Positions 9,001 through 15,801 of a DNA stretch of 26,474 bases are shown piece by piece. The stretch comes from CADEED01 sp046733635 (GTDB lineage: Bacteria; Pseudomonadota; Gammaproteobacteria; Steroidobacterales; Steroidobacteraceae). Each line of letters starts with the position of its first letter. Within the stretch, counting starts at the first letter, position 1. The position numbers and the translations under genes were made by a program. The DNA is taken from the NCBI GenBank assembly GCA_046733635.1, contig JBKPPO010000049.1, positions 1 through 26,474 of the forward strand, in the 5' to 3' direction. The notes beneath the pieces were generated by a model that was given only the letters and a program-made list of their open reading frames with translations, searched no databases and had not been told where the DNA came from.

Positions 9001-9533
9001 AGAACCGAGAACAACGCCAGCGTCATGGCCACGACGAAAGTGGAATCCCGGTACCACGGCGACGCGGATTCCGATGCGTTGCTCACCGCGCCCGTGAGCA
9101 CGTCGATACTCATGTCTATCGCTGTCAGTTGCAGCGCGATATACGGAATGATGGCGGTGAGTGCGATGACGGTGACCAACACCGCGATCCGGCGCGACCG
9201 CCCGAAGCGTGCGGCGAGCAAGTCGGAGATCGACGTGCTGTTCTGATGTTTGGCCAGCCGCACGAGCTTTTCGTAGAAGCCGATGCCGAACACCATCAGC
9301 AGCAGCGGCCCGATGTAACCCGCGATGTAGAGGAAGCCGGCTTCGCGTGCGGTTCCCACCGCGCCGTAGAACGTCCAGCTCGACGAGTACACGCCGAGCG
9401 CGAAGCTGTAGATCAGCGGTCGCGCCCAGCGATTCGACGGATACAACTTGCTGCGATCACCCCACCACGCGATAGCAAACAACGCTGCCATGTACAGCAG
9501 CGATGCCAGAAGCAGTAACCATCCGGGAATCAT
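6006..9533 (-). CDS. crbS: SLC5-fused hybrid sensor histidine kinase, CrbS/MxtR-like
   Basis: A 1175-residue inner-membrane protein. Residues 1 to about 510 form a sodium:solute symporter (SLC5) unit of about 13 helices. A STAC-like linker follows (about 530-635), then a PAS domain (about 640-755) and a coiled coil. The kinase core has H-box H807 in ASHDLLQPL, N-box N922, DTGPGIP near 951 and GLGLGLSI near 981. A receiver domain with D1093 ends the protein. This order matches CrbS/MxtR kinases, which sense acetate-related signals and phosphorylate a LuxR-type partner; the convergent regulator is the obvious candidate. The frame remains open upstream of 9533, but that part is antisense to the CE15 gene. 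The ATG at 9533 begins directly with the first membrane helix (MIPGWLLLL), so it is preferred. No ribosome binding site is clear. Confidence 0.9.
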   Translation of the reverse strand: MIPGWLLLLASLLYMAALFAIAWWGDRSKLYPSNRWARPLIYSFALGVYSSSWTFYGAVGTAREAGFLYIAGYIGPLLLMVFGIGFYEKLVRLAKHQNSTSISDLLAARFGRSRRIAVLVTVIALTAIIPYIALQLTAIDMSIDVLTGAVSNASESASPWYRDSTFVVAMTLALFSVLYGTRVIDAAEHHPGMVVAIAAESVFKLLALVAVGVFALTTLDGTAPLIETTSTLASEFSQPSMFLAQVLITLFAFFCLPRQFHVGVVECADVADVRTARWWFGGYLVILSLVVIPIVAATAPLLLDLSNVPQADSLVLLLPMSHGQHWLALLAYLGGFAAATGMVIVASVALSTMISNDLVLPLLWRTRFAAIGGIATSPSFILWVRRIAILGVLLGAYGFFRLTPNAPSLAAIGGLALAAVAQFGPPMLAAVYWPGASRAGVAGGLFTGFVLWLYTLLFPSVLSQDGVSPAWLAKGPFGIDWLAPSNLFGIPLPDFLAQGVFWSLAGNVLVMVALSLRFRPAIVERLRGTGLPPRDELAVVRGARQLPNGATVGDLLVLAERLLGARAARRLLERRSRQLKRHVFADERADFALLHALERDLSGALGASSARLVLTSALRGAGMNLNEIVTLFDEASRRLRFNRELLETMMDNLPQGVCVVNEEMKLVAWNQRYIDLFEYPASLVQAGRPVADLIRYNALRGWCGPGDPEDHVRKRLGYMRSGSAHFSERRRPDGRVIELRGQPLPDRGFVTTFDDVTKHKLTEQSLREVNETLEQRVAERTRQLARASAMAEQANQSKTRFVVAASHDLLQPLGAARLFNAALRGRAVSDPELANLAERVDNSLAAAGELLEGLLDISRLEAGGVRADISEFCIVDLLNSLQEQFAPLAASRGLELRVLPTGMRVRSDQHLLRRILQNFISNALRYTPAGTVLLGCRRRANGLVEVQVIDTGPGIPPENSRTIFEEFQRLDRQSPWGEKGLGLGLSICERISVIVGAELTLRSVTGHGSVFGVRVARAPDLVATLPAMPAPNLAPPLAEQSTARILCVEDDAATLEALRELLNTWGYTVFTASSPEDVEELIRQQRVDVLLADFHLQSRPAGLDLLERLLKSRQPNAPRAGALLTAGATEAVVERAEALGIPVLRKPVKPAALRALVSALVARADQPGSSAGDAS

Positions 9534-9615
9534 GCGTGAGACGGGGACTCTTGCTTGGACAATGGTCGAATTCAGGACACGCGAGCGGCGCACGTATTCT
9601 GCACGCGTCATCGCC

Positions 9616-9634
9616 GCCCGCAATTCTCGCGGGC
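9616..9634 (+). other. 5' leader hairpin of the CE15 gene
   Basis: GCCCGC and GCGGGC form a perfect 6-bp stem around a seven-base loop, 12 bases before the strong AAGGGGG ribosome binding site (9647-9653). It could stabilise the message or modulate access of ribosomes. This is seen directly; its role is inferred. Confidence 0.35.
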
Positions 9635-9657
9635 TGAAAATAAACGAAGGGGGATTC

Positions 9658-11649
9658 ATGAATCGAGCGAAACAACGCAGGCACTCGTCTGTGGGCGTGT
9701 TCGCGGCGGGCGCGTGCCTGTTCGCGATCAGCGCCGAGGCGCAGGTGTGCAACGTGCAGCCGGCATTCCCGGACGGCACCGTGACCAACGTGATGGATCG
9801 CGACCGGATGATGTGCCAGGTCGGCGTGCAGTTCCCGGTGCTGCCGTTGCGGCTGGACGATCCGAACAAGCCCGCCAACGCATGGCCGCGCGACCCTAAC
9901 AACCCTGAAGGCAACTGGACGGATTCCCGCGGACACACCGTCGTGCGCACTTCGTTCGGACTCTGGCACACCTACGACAGCGACCAGGGGCTCGCCGGCG
10001 GCGCCATGACCGGCTTCGGCGACTACGGCCCGTATTCGAGCCCGCGATATACCGACATCGATCTCTTCGACATCCGCAAGCCGAGCTGGCTCAACCCGAA
10101 GCGCCGCGTGGAGCTCCCGGAAGACTGGTGGCTGCTGCAGCGTCCGCAGATCGAGGATTCCGTGCAATACCACCTGTACGGCCGGCCGATCCCGAAGTTC
10201 CCCGTCAACTGGGTAGTTAGTGGAGAGACCACGGGGGTGCAGGTGGTCAACGGCGTCTCGTACCAGTATCGCCAGAAGACGCTGACCGGCACCGTGGACA
10301 AGAGCAGCTATCCCGAGTTGCGCAACACGCCGGTGATCTCCGCGCAGTGCCGCATCCCGGCCGCCACCGGCAAGCGTCATCCCGTCGTCGTGACCTACGG
10401 CGAAGGCGTGGCCCGGTTCCAGTACACCGCGCCGTACGATTTCGGCGTCTGCAGCTACGCTCCCACGCAAGTGCAGCCCGACAATGGCAACAACGGCGCG
10501 TTGTCGAGCTATCTCATCGGCCTCATGAACAAGGGCGACTGGCGCAAGCCGGACGACGCGGGTTCACTCGTGGCCTGGGGCTGGGGCGTGAGCCGCCTCA
10601 TCGACCAGCTCGAGAACGATCCGGACATCGACGGCGATCGCGTCGCGGTGGAAGGCCACTCGCGCTATGGCAAGGCGACGCTGGTCACGGCTGCCTATGA
10701 CGATCGCGTCGTCGTGGCTTGGCCCAGCGATGCCGGCGCGATGGGCACGGCGATGGCGCGCCGTCACTATGGCGAGTCGCTGGAGTTCGTGGCCAGCGCG
10801 AGCAGCGAATACCACTGGGTGAACGGCAACATCATGAAGTTCGCCGGCCCCGCCAACTGGGGTGGTTACCTGCCTCGCAAGGTGGAGCACCTCAAGGTGG
10901 ACGCCCACTCGACCACGGCCCTGCTCGCGCCGCGTGCGATCTTCGTGACGAATGGCACCGATACGCCGCCGGGCAATGGCGACGCGTGGGCCGATCCGCG
11001 CGGCACCTGGCTGTCGGGCCATCTCGCGTCGAAGGTCTGGGAACTCATGGGCTGGAAGGGACAGGTGATTCCCGAAGGCACGGTGTTCACCTCGGGCATC
11101 GATGAATCCATCGGTGGCACGCCGCCGTTCAACGTGGCGTTCCTCGAGGGCACGGTGGCCTGGCGCCGGCAGATCGAAGGCCATACGCCCGTGCCGAACT
11201 GGCCGTCGTTCGCGCTGTTCGCGTCGCGTTATCTCCACGACAACCGTCCGGTGATCGCGGGAGGCCAGGAGTTCCGCATCGACCAGGGCTCGGGCAACGA
11301 CATCGGCGCCGTGCAGGCGTCCGACCAGGATGCCGGCGACACGCTGCAGGGCTGGCAGGTCAAGGGCGGCAGCGGCGCCTATCTCGTCAGCATCGACAAG
11401 GACTCGGGTGTGCTCAAGGTGATCGACGCCGCGGCGCTCGCCAAGGCCGATCTCTCGAAGGTGCGCCTCACGCTCATGGTGGGTGACGGCAAACGTCCCA
11501 GCAAGGACGCGGAAGTGATCGTCACGCTGCCGAAGGTGTGGCAGATGTGCGGCGCGAAGAACGGCGCGCCACACGGCGTCGCGGTGAACCGGGCCCAGGT
11601 ACCGCACTACCTGTCCCAGGGTTACACCGTGGGCAATTGCACGCTCTAG
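9658..11649 (+). CDS. Secreted CE15-like glucuronoyl esterase with extra domains
   Basis: A 663-residue secreted protein; the signal peptide ends near ISAEA. The ATG at 9658 is chosen because AAGGGGG lies four bases before it. After an N-terminal region of unclear fold comes an alpha/beta-hydrolase with the CE15 nucleophile motif GHSRYGKA (S335, R336, K339), RRHYGES, DAWADPRGTW, and the probable catalytic His509 in EGHTPVPNW. The residue 23 after the serine, normally Glu, is D358, a plausible acid substitute. CE15 enzymes cut ester links between lignin alcohols and glucuronic acid on xylan. Residues from about 535 look like a cadherin/Ig-type beta domain, followed by a Cys-flanked tail ending YTVGNCTL. 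At 663 residues it is well above the usual 400 or so. The exact substrate is unproven; an atypical related esterase remains possible. Confidence 0.8.
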   Translation: MNRAKQRRHSSVGVFAAGACLFAISAEAQVCNVQPAFPDGTVTNVMDRDRMMCQVGVQFPVLPLRLDDPNKPANAWPRDPNNPEGNWTDSRGHTVVRTSFGLWHTYDSDQGLAGGAMTGFGDYGPYSSPRYTDIDLFDIRKPSWLNPKRRVELPEDWWLLQRPQIEDSVQYHLYGRPIPKFPVNWVVSGETTGVQVVNGVSYQYRQKTLTGTVDKSSYPELRNTPVISAQCRIPAATGKRHPVVVTYGEGVARFQYTAPYDFGVCSYAPTQVQPDNGNNGALSSYLIGLMNKGDWRKPDDAGSLVAWGWGVSRLIDQLENDPDIDGDRVAVEGHSRYGKATLVTAAYDDRVVVAWPSDAGAMGTAMARRHYGESLEFVASASSEYHWVNGNIMKFAGPANWGGYLPRKVEHLKVDAHSTTALLAPRAIFVTNGTDTPPGNGDAWADPRGTWLSGHLASKVWELMGWKGQVIPEGTVFTSGIDESIGGTPPFNVAFLEGTVAWRRQIEGHTPVPNWPSFALFASRYLHDNRPVIAGGQEFRIDQGSGNDIGAVQASDQDAGDTLQGWQVKGGSGAYLVSIDKDSGVLKVIDAAALAKADLSKVRLTLMVGDGKRPSKDAEVIVTLPKVWQMCGAKNGAPHGVAVNRAQVPHYLSQGYTVGNCTL

Positions 11650-11672
11650 TTCGCGGGAGCTGAGCTGGCCAC

Positions 11673-11712
11673 ACGCCCGTGTCGGGGAAACCCGGCACGG
11701 GCGTTTTCATTT
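11673..11712 (+). terminator. Intrinsic terminator after the CE15 gene
   Basis: A 14-pair stem (ACGCCCGTGTCGGG with CCCGGCACGGGCGT, one G-T wobble) closes on a GAAA tetraloop and runs into TTTTCATTT. It lies 24 bases past the CE15 stop and separates that gene from the thiolase. Confidence 0.88.
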
Positions 11713-11739
11713 GGCGCGCCGCGCGTGGCATCCTAACGG
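11711..11739 (+). promoter_or_regulatory. Weak candidate promoter for the thiolase gene
   Basis: TTGGCG (11711-11716) and TAACGG (11734-11739) are 17 bases apart just after the terminator. The -10 match is poor, but a promoter is needed somewhere in this short gap because the preceding terminator is strong. GGAG (seven bases before the ATG) serves as the ribosome binding site. Confidence 0.25.
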
Positions 11740-11763
11740 CCAGATTTTTCGCGGAGCTTCCCC

Positions 11764-13062
11764 ATGCTGGTTGGATCCCAGGTTCGTCGCGTCGCCGTGA
11801 TCGGTGGCATGCGCATCCCGTTCGCGCGCGGTCACGGCGCCTACTCGAAGGTGGGCAACCAGGACATGTTCACCGCGGTGCTGCAGGCGCTCGTGGCCAG
11901 ACATCGCATCGCGGGCGAGCGACTCGGCGATGTCATGGCCGGCGCCGTGCTCAAGCATTCGAAGGACTTCAACCTGGTTCGCGAATGCGTGTTGTCTTCG
12001 GGCCTGGACCCGGCGACTCCGGGCATCGACATGCAACGCGCTTGCGGCACCGGCCTCGACGCCGCCATCAGCATCGGCATGAAGATCGCTCTGGGACAGA
12101 TGGAGGCCGGCATCGCCGGCGGCTTCGACACGGTGAGCGATCCGCCCATCGTGTATCCGCGCTCTTATCAGCAGATCCTCCTGCGCGCGTATCGCGGCAA
12201 GTCGCTGGGGCAGAAACTCTCGCCGTTCTTCTCGATCCGGCCCAGGCACTTCAAGCCGGTGATGCCTGGTGTGCTCGAGCCGCGCACGGGCCTTTCCATG
12301 GGGGAACACTGCGAGCAGATGGCCAAGACCTGGAAGATCACACGCGCCGAGCAGGACGAGCTCGCGAATCTGTCGCATGTGAATGCGGGCAAGGCCTGGG
12401 CGCGCGGCTTCTTCGGCGATCTCGTGGTGAGCGAGTACCAGGGCCTGAAGATGGACAACAACGTGCGGGCTGACAGCACGGTGGAGAAGTTAGGCTCGCT
12501 CAAGCCGGCCTTCGACCGCCGCAGCGGCCTCGGTACGCTCACCGCCGGCAACTCCACGCCGCTCACCGATGGCGCGTCCGCGGTGCTGCTGGCCAACGAG
12601 GAGTGGGCGAAGAAGCGCAATCTTCCCGTGCTCGCCTATCTCACCTACAGCAAGCAATGGGCCGTGGACTACGTGAATGGCAAGGAAGGCCTGCTCATGG
12701 CGCCGGCGTACGCCGTGCCCGCCATGCTGAAAGACGCGGGTCTCACACTGCAGGACTTCGACTTCTACGAGATCCACGAGGCATTCGCGGCGCAAGTGTT
12801 GTGCACGTTGAAAGCCTGGGAGTCGCCCGAGTACTGCAAGGAACGCCTCGGCCTGGATCGGCCGCTCGGCAGCATCGACCGCTCGAAGCTCAACGTGAAC
12901 GGGTCGAGCGTGGCCATCGGTCACCCGTTCGCGGCCACGGGCACGCGCATCGTGGCGTCGCTGGCCAAACAACTCGCCGAGTCGCCCACGGCGCGGCGCG
13001 GCCTGATCTCGGTGTGCACCGCGGGCGGCATGGGAGTGGTGGCGATTCTCGAGAAGGCCTGA
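11764..13062 (+). CDS. Acetyl-CoA C-acyltransferase (thiolase), FadI-like
   Basis: A 432-residue cytoplasmic thiolase with all the family's catalytic parts: nucleophile C94 in QRACGTGLDAA, EIHEAFAAQ, H387 in GHPFAATG, and C418 in CTAGGMG. It cleaves 3-ketoacyl-CoA with CoA to acetyl-CoA and a shortened acyl-CoA, or condenses two acetyl-CoA. The length and the N-terminal RRVAVIGGMRIPFARGHGAYSKVGNQDM resemble FadI-type thiolases more than the roughly 390-residue PhaA type. No hydratase/dehydrogenase partner (fadJ) is next to it, so it may act with unlinked enzymes. It lies just upstream of the homogentisate operon, whose product acetoacetate could, once activated, become its substrate; that link is inference. 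GGAG upstream supports the ATG. Confidence 0.9.
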   Translation: MLVGSQVRRVAVIGGMRIPFARGHGAYSKVGNQDMFTAVLQALVARHRIAGERLGDVMAGAVLKHSKDFNLVRECVLSSGLDPATPGIDMQRACGTGLDAAISIGMKIALGQMEAGIAGGFDTVSDPPIVYPRSYQQILLRAYRGKSLGQKLSPFFSIRPRHFKPVMPGVLEPRTGLSMGEHCEQMAKTWKITRAEQDELANLSHVNAGKAWARGFFGDLVVSEYQGLKMDNNVRADSTVEKLGSLKPAFDRRSGLGTLTAGNSTPLTDGASAVLLANEEWAKKRNLPVLAYLTYSKQWAVDYVNGKEGLLMAPAYAVPAMLKDAGLTLQDFDFYEIHEAFAAQVLCTLKAWESPEYCKERLGLDRPLGSIDRSKLNVNGSSVAIGHPFAATGTRIVASLAKQLAESPTARRGLISVCTAGGMGVVAILEKA

Positions 13063-13107
13063 GCCGGTTCGGGGGGCCGCAGGGCCCATCCCGGCGGCGC
13101 GCGCCTC

Positions 13108-13142
13108 TTCCCATTGGTTTCAAATGAAACTAAATTGCGGTC
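13108..13142 (+). promoter_or_regulatory. hmgA promoter, predicted leaderless
   Basis: TTCCCA (13108-13113), 17 bases, then TAAATT (13131-13136), then GCGGTC and the ATG at 13143. Each hexamer matches four of six consensus bases. The predicted start is the A of the ATG, and there is no Shine-Dalgarno sequence. The spacer contains the palindrome described separately. Confidence 0.55.
13117..13130. promoter_or_regulatory. Palindromic operator GTTTCA-AA-TGAAAC
   Basis: Perfect 6-bp arms around an AA centre fill most of the -35/-10 spacer of the hmgA promoter. A protein bound there would block RNA polymerase, the classical layout of a repressor site. Homogentisate operons are controlled by IclR-family HmgR in Pseudomonas; which protein binds here is unknown. 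Confidence 0.6.
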
Positions 13143-14270
13143 ATGAAGCGCTATGTGCAGTTCCCGAAGGTCGAAGGCCACGCCTCGCGGCAGGCGCACG
13201 CCGATCTGCCAGCGGGCACCTACGAGCGCGAAATCAGCAAGGAGGGCTTCTTCGGCCCCGCCGCGCATCTGTATCACCGGCACCCGCCCACGGGCTGGGT
13301 GGACTTCGAAGGGCCGCTACGACCGCACGCTTTCGATTGCACGAAGCTCGCGGACAACCAGGACTCCCCGTGGCACGCGCCGGAGCTGCTGCAAAACGCC
13401 TCGGTTCGCCTGCGTTTCTGGCGTTGCGCGGTCCGCATGCCCGCGCTGGCGCGCAATGCCGATGGCGATGAACTCTTGTTCATCCACGCCGGCGCCGGGG
13501 ACTTCTTCTGCGATTACGGCCGCCTTCCATTCGAAGCCGGTGACTATCTACTGATCCCGCGCGGCACGATGTGGCGCCTCGAGTGCTCGTCACCCGTGGC
13601 TGCGCTGCTCATCGAAGCCACCAACAACTCGTTCCGGCTGCCGGACAAGGGACTCGTGGGGCCCCATGCCATCTTCGACGCGGCCATGCTCGACACGCCG
13701 CGCATCGACGACGCCTTCCTGGCGCAGCAGGGGGAAACCGAGTGGCGGGTCGCGATCAAGCGGCGCGGCCAGATCTCGACGGTGACCTACCCTTTCAATC
13801 CTCTGGACGCGGTGGGCTGGCACGGCGATCTCACCGTGGCGCGCATCAACCTGCGCGACATCCGCCCGCTCATGAGTCATCGCTACCACCTGCCGCCGTC
13901 CGCACACACGACCTTCGTGTCGGACCGCTTCGTGGTCTGCAGCTTCGTGCCGCGACCCTTCGAGACGGATCCCGGGGCGATGAAGGTGCCGTTCTTCCAC
14001 AACAACGACGACTACGACGAAGTCCTGTTCTATCACGCGGGAAACTTCTTCAGCCGCGACAACATCCACCCCGGCATGATCACGCTGCACCCGGCCGGAT
14101 TCACACATGGGCCGCATCCCAAGGCGCTCAGGAACGTGTTCACACCGGCCAAGCAGGCCACCGACGAATATGCGGTGATGATCGACACGCGCGATGCGCT
14201 GGAGATCGGGCCGGCCGCCACGAGCGTGGAATGGACGGGCTACGTCGACAGCTGGAAATCTCCCGCGTGA
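13143..14270 (+). CDS. hmgA: Homogentisate 1,2-dioxygenase
   Basis: A 375-residue non-haem iron dioxygenase of the cupin fold that opens the homogentisate ring to 4-maleylacetoacetate in tyrosine and phenylalanine breakdown. Candidate iron ligands are H286 and E293 (HNNDDYDEV) and H322 in FTHGPHP, with H316 six residues before it, mirroring the human H365/H371 pair. It is about 60 residues shorter than the common 430-residue bacterial and human enzymes, with a compact N-terminus (KRYVQFPKVEGHASRQ), so it belongs to a divergent short branch. Its stop overlaps the next gene's GTG by four bases, showing a two-gene operon with fumarylacetoacetase. The promoter carries a palindromic operator. A related ring-cleavage activity is not excluded, but the partner gene supports homogentisate. 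Confidence 0.87.
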   Translation: MKRYVQFPKVEGHASRQAHADLPAGTYEREISKEGFFGPAAHLYHRHPPTGWVDFEGPLRPHAFDCTKLADNQDSPWHAPELLQNASVRLRFWRCAVRMPALARNADGDELLFIHAGAGDFFCDYGRLPFEAGDYLLIPRGTMWRLECSSPVAALLIEATNNSFRLPDKGLVGPHAIFDAAMLDTPRIDDAFLAQQGETEWRVAIKRRGQISTVTYPFNPLDAVGWHGDLTVARINLRDIRPLMSHRYHLPPSAHTTFVSDRFVVCSFVPRPFETDPGAMKVPFFHNNDDYDEVLFYHAGNFFSRDNIHPGMITLHPAGFTHGPHPKALRNVFTPAKQATDEYAVMIDTRDALEIGPAATSVEWTGYVDSWKSPA

Positions 14271-15253
14271 AGCTCGCGACGCTCAAACGCGGCGGCCGCG
14301 ATGGCCGGCTCGCCATCGTGAGCCGCGATCTCACGCGTTGCGTGCTGGTGCCCGGCATCGCGCCCACGTTGCAGGCCGCGCTCGACGATTGGGTGCTCGT
14401 CGCTCCCCGGCTCGAGGACCGCGCCGCCACGCTGGAGCTCAACACCAGTCATGCCGACGTCATGCCCTTCGATCCGTCGCAATGTGCGGCGCCGCTGCCG
14501 CGCGCCTTCCACTGGGTGGATGGCAGCGCGTACGTCAATCACGTGGAACTGGTGCGCAAGGCTCGCGGCGCCGAGATGCCGCAATCGTTCTGGACGGATC
14601 CGCTCGTCTACCAGGGCGGCTCGGATGATTTGCTGGGCGCACGCGACGACGTTCCCTTCGCCGACGAGTCCTGGGGCATCGACCTCGAGGCCGAGGTGGC
14701 GGTGATCACCGACGACGTGCCGATGGCGACCAGCGCGGCGGATGCCGCTTCGCACATCAAACTACTGACACTGGTCAACGACTGGTCGCTGCGCGCGCTC
14801 ATCCCGGGCGAGCTCGCCAAAGGCTTCGGTTTCTATCAATCCAAGCCCGCGACATCGTTCGCACCGGTCGCCGTGACGCCCGACGAGCTGGGGTCGGCCT
14901 GGCGCGACGGCCGCGTGCACCTGCCGCTCATCAGCCGCATCAACGATCAGGAGTTCGGGCGGCCTGAGGCCGGCGTGGACATGACGTTCGGCTTTCCGCA
15001 GATCATCGCGCATGCGGCGAAGACGCGGCGCCTCGGCGCTGGCGCCATCGTGGGTTCGGGCACCGTGTCCAACTACGATCGCAGCAAAGGCAGCAGTTGC
15101 CTCGCGGAGAAGCGCACACTGGAGCAACTCGAGTCCGGCGCACCACGCACACCGTTCCTGAAGTTCGGCGACCGCGTCAGCATCGAAATGCGCGATGCGC
15201 AGGGCGCGAGCATCTTCGGCACGATCGACAGCCGGGTGGTGAAGCTCAGCTGA
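14267..15253 (+). CDS. Fumarylacetoacetate hydrolase family protein
   Basis: A 328-residue cytoplasmic hydrolase starting at a GTG that overlaps the hmgA stop (GTGA). In the homogentisate pathway this enzyme splits fumarylacetoacetate into fumarate and acetoacetate. Likely metal ligands E141 and E143 (IDLEAEVAV) and D172 (LVNDWS) match the spacing of the FAH metal site, and the C-terminal core keeps GSGTVSNYD and LKFGDRVSIEM. It is shorter than the human enzyme (about 420) but typical of the bacterial form found next to hmgA. The intermediate isomerase (maiA/hmgC) is not in the operon, so it must be elsewhere, or the isomerisation depends on glutathione non-enzymatically. The 3' end overlaps ybaK by eight bases, tail to tail. 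Confidence 0.88.
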   Translation: MKLATLKRGGRDGRLAIVSRDLTRCVLVPGIAPTLQAALDDWVLVAPRLEDRAATLELNTSHADVMPFDPSQCAAPLPRAFHWVDGSAYVNHVELVRKARGAEMPQSFWTDPLVYQGGSDDLLGARDDVPFADESWGIDLEAEVAVITDDVPMATSAADAASHIKLLTLVNDWSLRALIPGELAKGFGFYQSKPATSFAPVAVTPDELGSAWRDGRVHLPLISRINDQEFGRPEAGVDMTFGFPQIIAHAAKTRRLGAGAIVGSGTVSNYDRSKGSSCLAEKRTLEQLESGAPRTPFLKFGDRVSIEMRDAQGASIFGTIDSRVVKLS

Positions 15254-15728
15254 TCGCCACCTCGACGAGCGTCGGCGCGAGCACGCGCACGAGCTCGGCC
15301 GGCGCCATTCCAACGAGGAACCCGCGCGCGCCGCCGTTGATGTAGATGCGCGGCAGCGCTTCGATACTCTTCTCCAGGTAGACGGGCATCGCCCGCTTCA
15401 GGCCGAACGGCGAAGTTCCGCCTACCTGGTAACCCGAGTGCCTGTCCGCCACCTCGGGCGCACACGGCCCCACGCTCTTGCGGCCGGTCTGGCGAGCGAG
15501 ATTCTTCGCCGACACTTCGCGATCCCCATGCATGAGGATGCACAGCGGTTTCTTCCCTTCGTCTTCGAAAATCAGCGTCTTGATGACGGCGTGTTCGTCC
15601 ACCCCGAGCTGTGCCGAGGACACCCGCGTGCCGCCACGCGCTTCGTAGGTGTAGAGGTGGGGAGTGAATTCGACCTTGTGCTGGCGGAGCGTACGAACCG
15701 CCATGGTGACCGGGTAATCAATTGCCAT
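15246..15728 (-). CDS. ybaK: Cys-tRNA(Pro)/Cys-tRNA(Cys) deacylase
   Basis: A 160-residue protein with the YbaK/EbsC fold. It hydrolyses mischarged Cys-tRNA(Pro) in the cytoplasm as a trans-editing factor for prolyl-tRNA synthetase. The conserved catalytic-site lysine is K50 (AVIKTLIF). SAKNLARQTG (73-82), the GGTSPFG loop (103-109) and IYINGGARGF (128-137) are family hallmarks. Length is typical. TACAAT on the minus strand (15742-15737) is a near-consensus -10 box eight bases before the ATG and no ribosome binding site is seen, so the leader is very short or absent. It follows the GH95 gene by 73 bases but seems to have its own promoter. Confidence 0.93.
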   Translation of the reverse strand: MAIDYPVTMAVRTLRQHKVEFTPHLYTYEARGGTRVSSAQLGVDEHAVIKTLIFEDEGKKPLCILMHGDREVSAKNLARQTGRKSVGPCAPEVADRHSGYQVGGTSPFGLKRAMPVYLEKSIEALPRIYINGGARGFLVGMAPAELVRVLAPTLVEVAIS

Positions 15729-15736
15729 CGGCGCAT

Positions 15737-15742
15737 ATTGTA
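15737..15742 (-). promoter_or_regulatory. -10 box for ybaK
   Basis: TACAAT on the minus strand matches five of six -10 consensus bases and lies eight bases before the ybaK ATG. A good -35 box is not visible. Transcription would start within about two bases of the ATG. Confidence 0.4.
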
Positions 15743-15801
15743 GACGCGCCCGGTCATTTCCCGGGATGCCGAGCCGTCCAGTCCACAGATGGCGATCCCA
15801 C

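Noticed and set aside
7899..9518. Long plus-strand reading frame of 539 codons antisense to the kinase
   Set aside because: Composition is Arg/His/Gln-heavy with no domain, typical of a shadow frame in a high-GC gene.
9534..9971. Upstream extension of the hybrid kinase reading frame by 146 residues
   Set aside because: It runs antisense through the CE15 gene start, has low-complexity content without membrane or signal features, and the first symporter helix begins at the ATG at 9533.
13072..13090. GC-rich hairpin after the thiolase stop
   Set aside because: The stem is only about five pairs and has no T-run, so it does not qualify as a terminator.
13571..14266. Upstream extension of the FAH reading frame
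   Set aside because: It is an out-of-frame shadow of hmgA; the GTG at 14267 overlapping the hmgA stop is the natural start.
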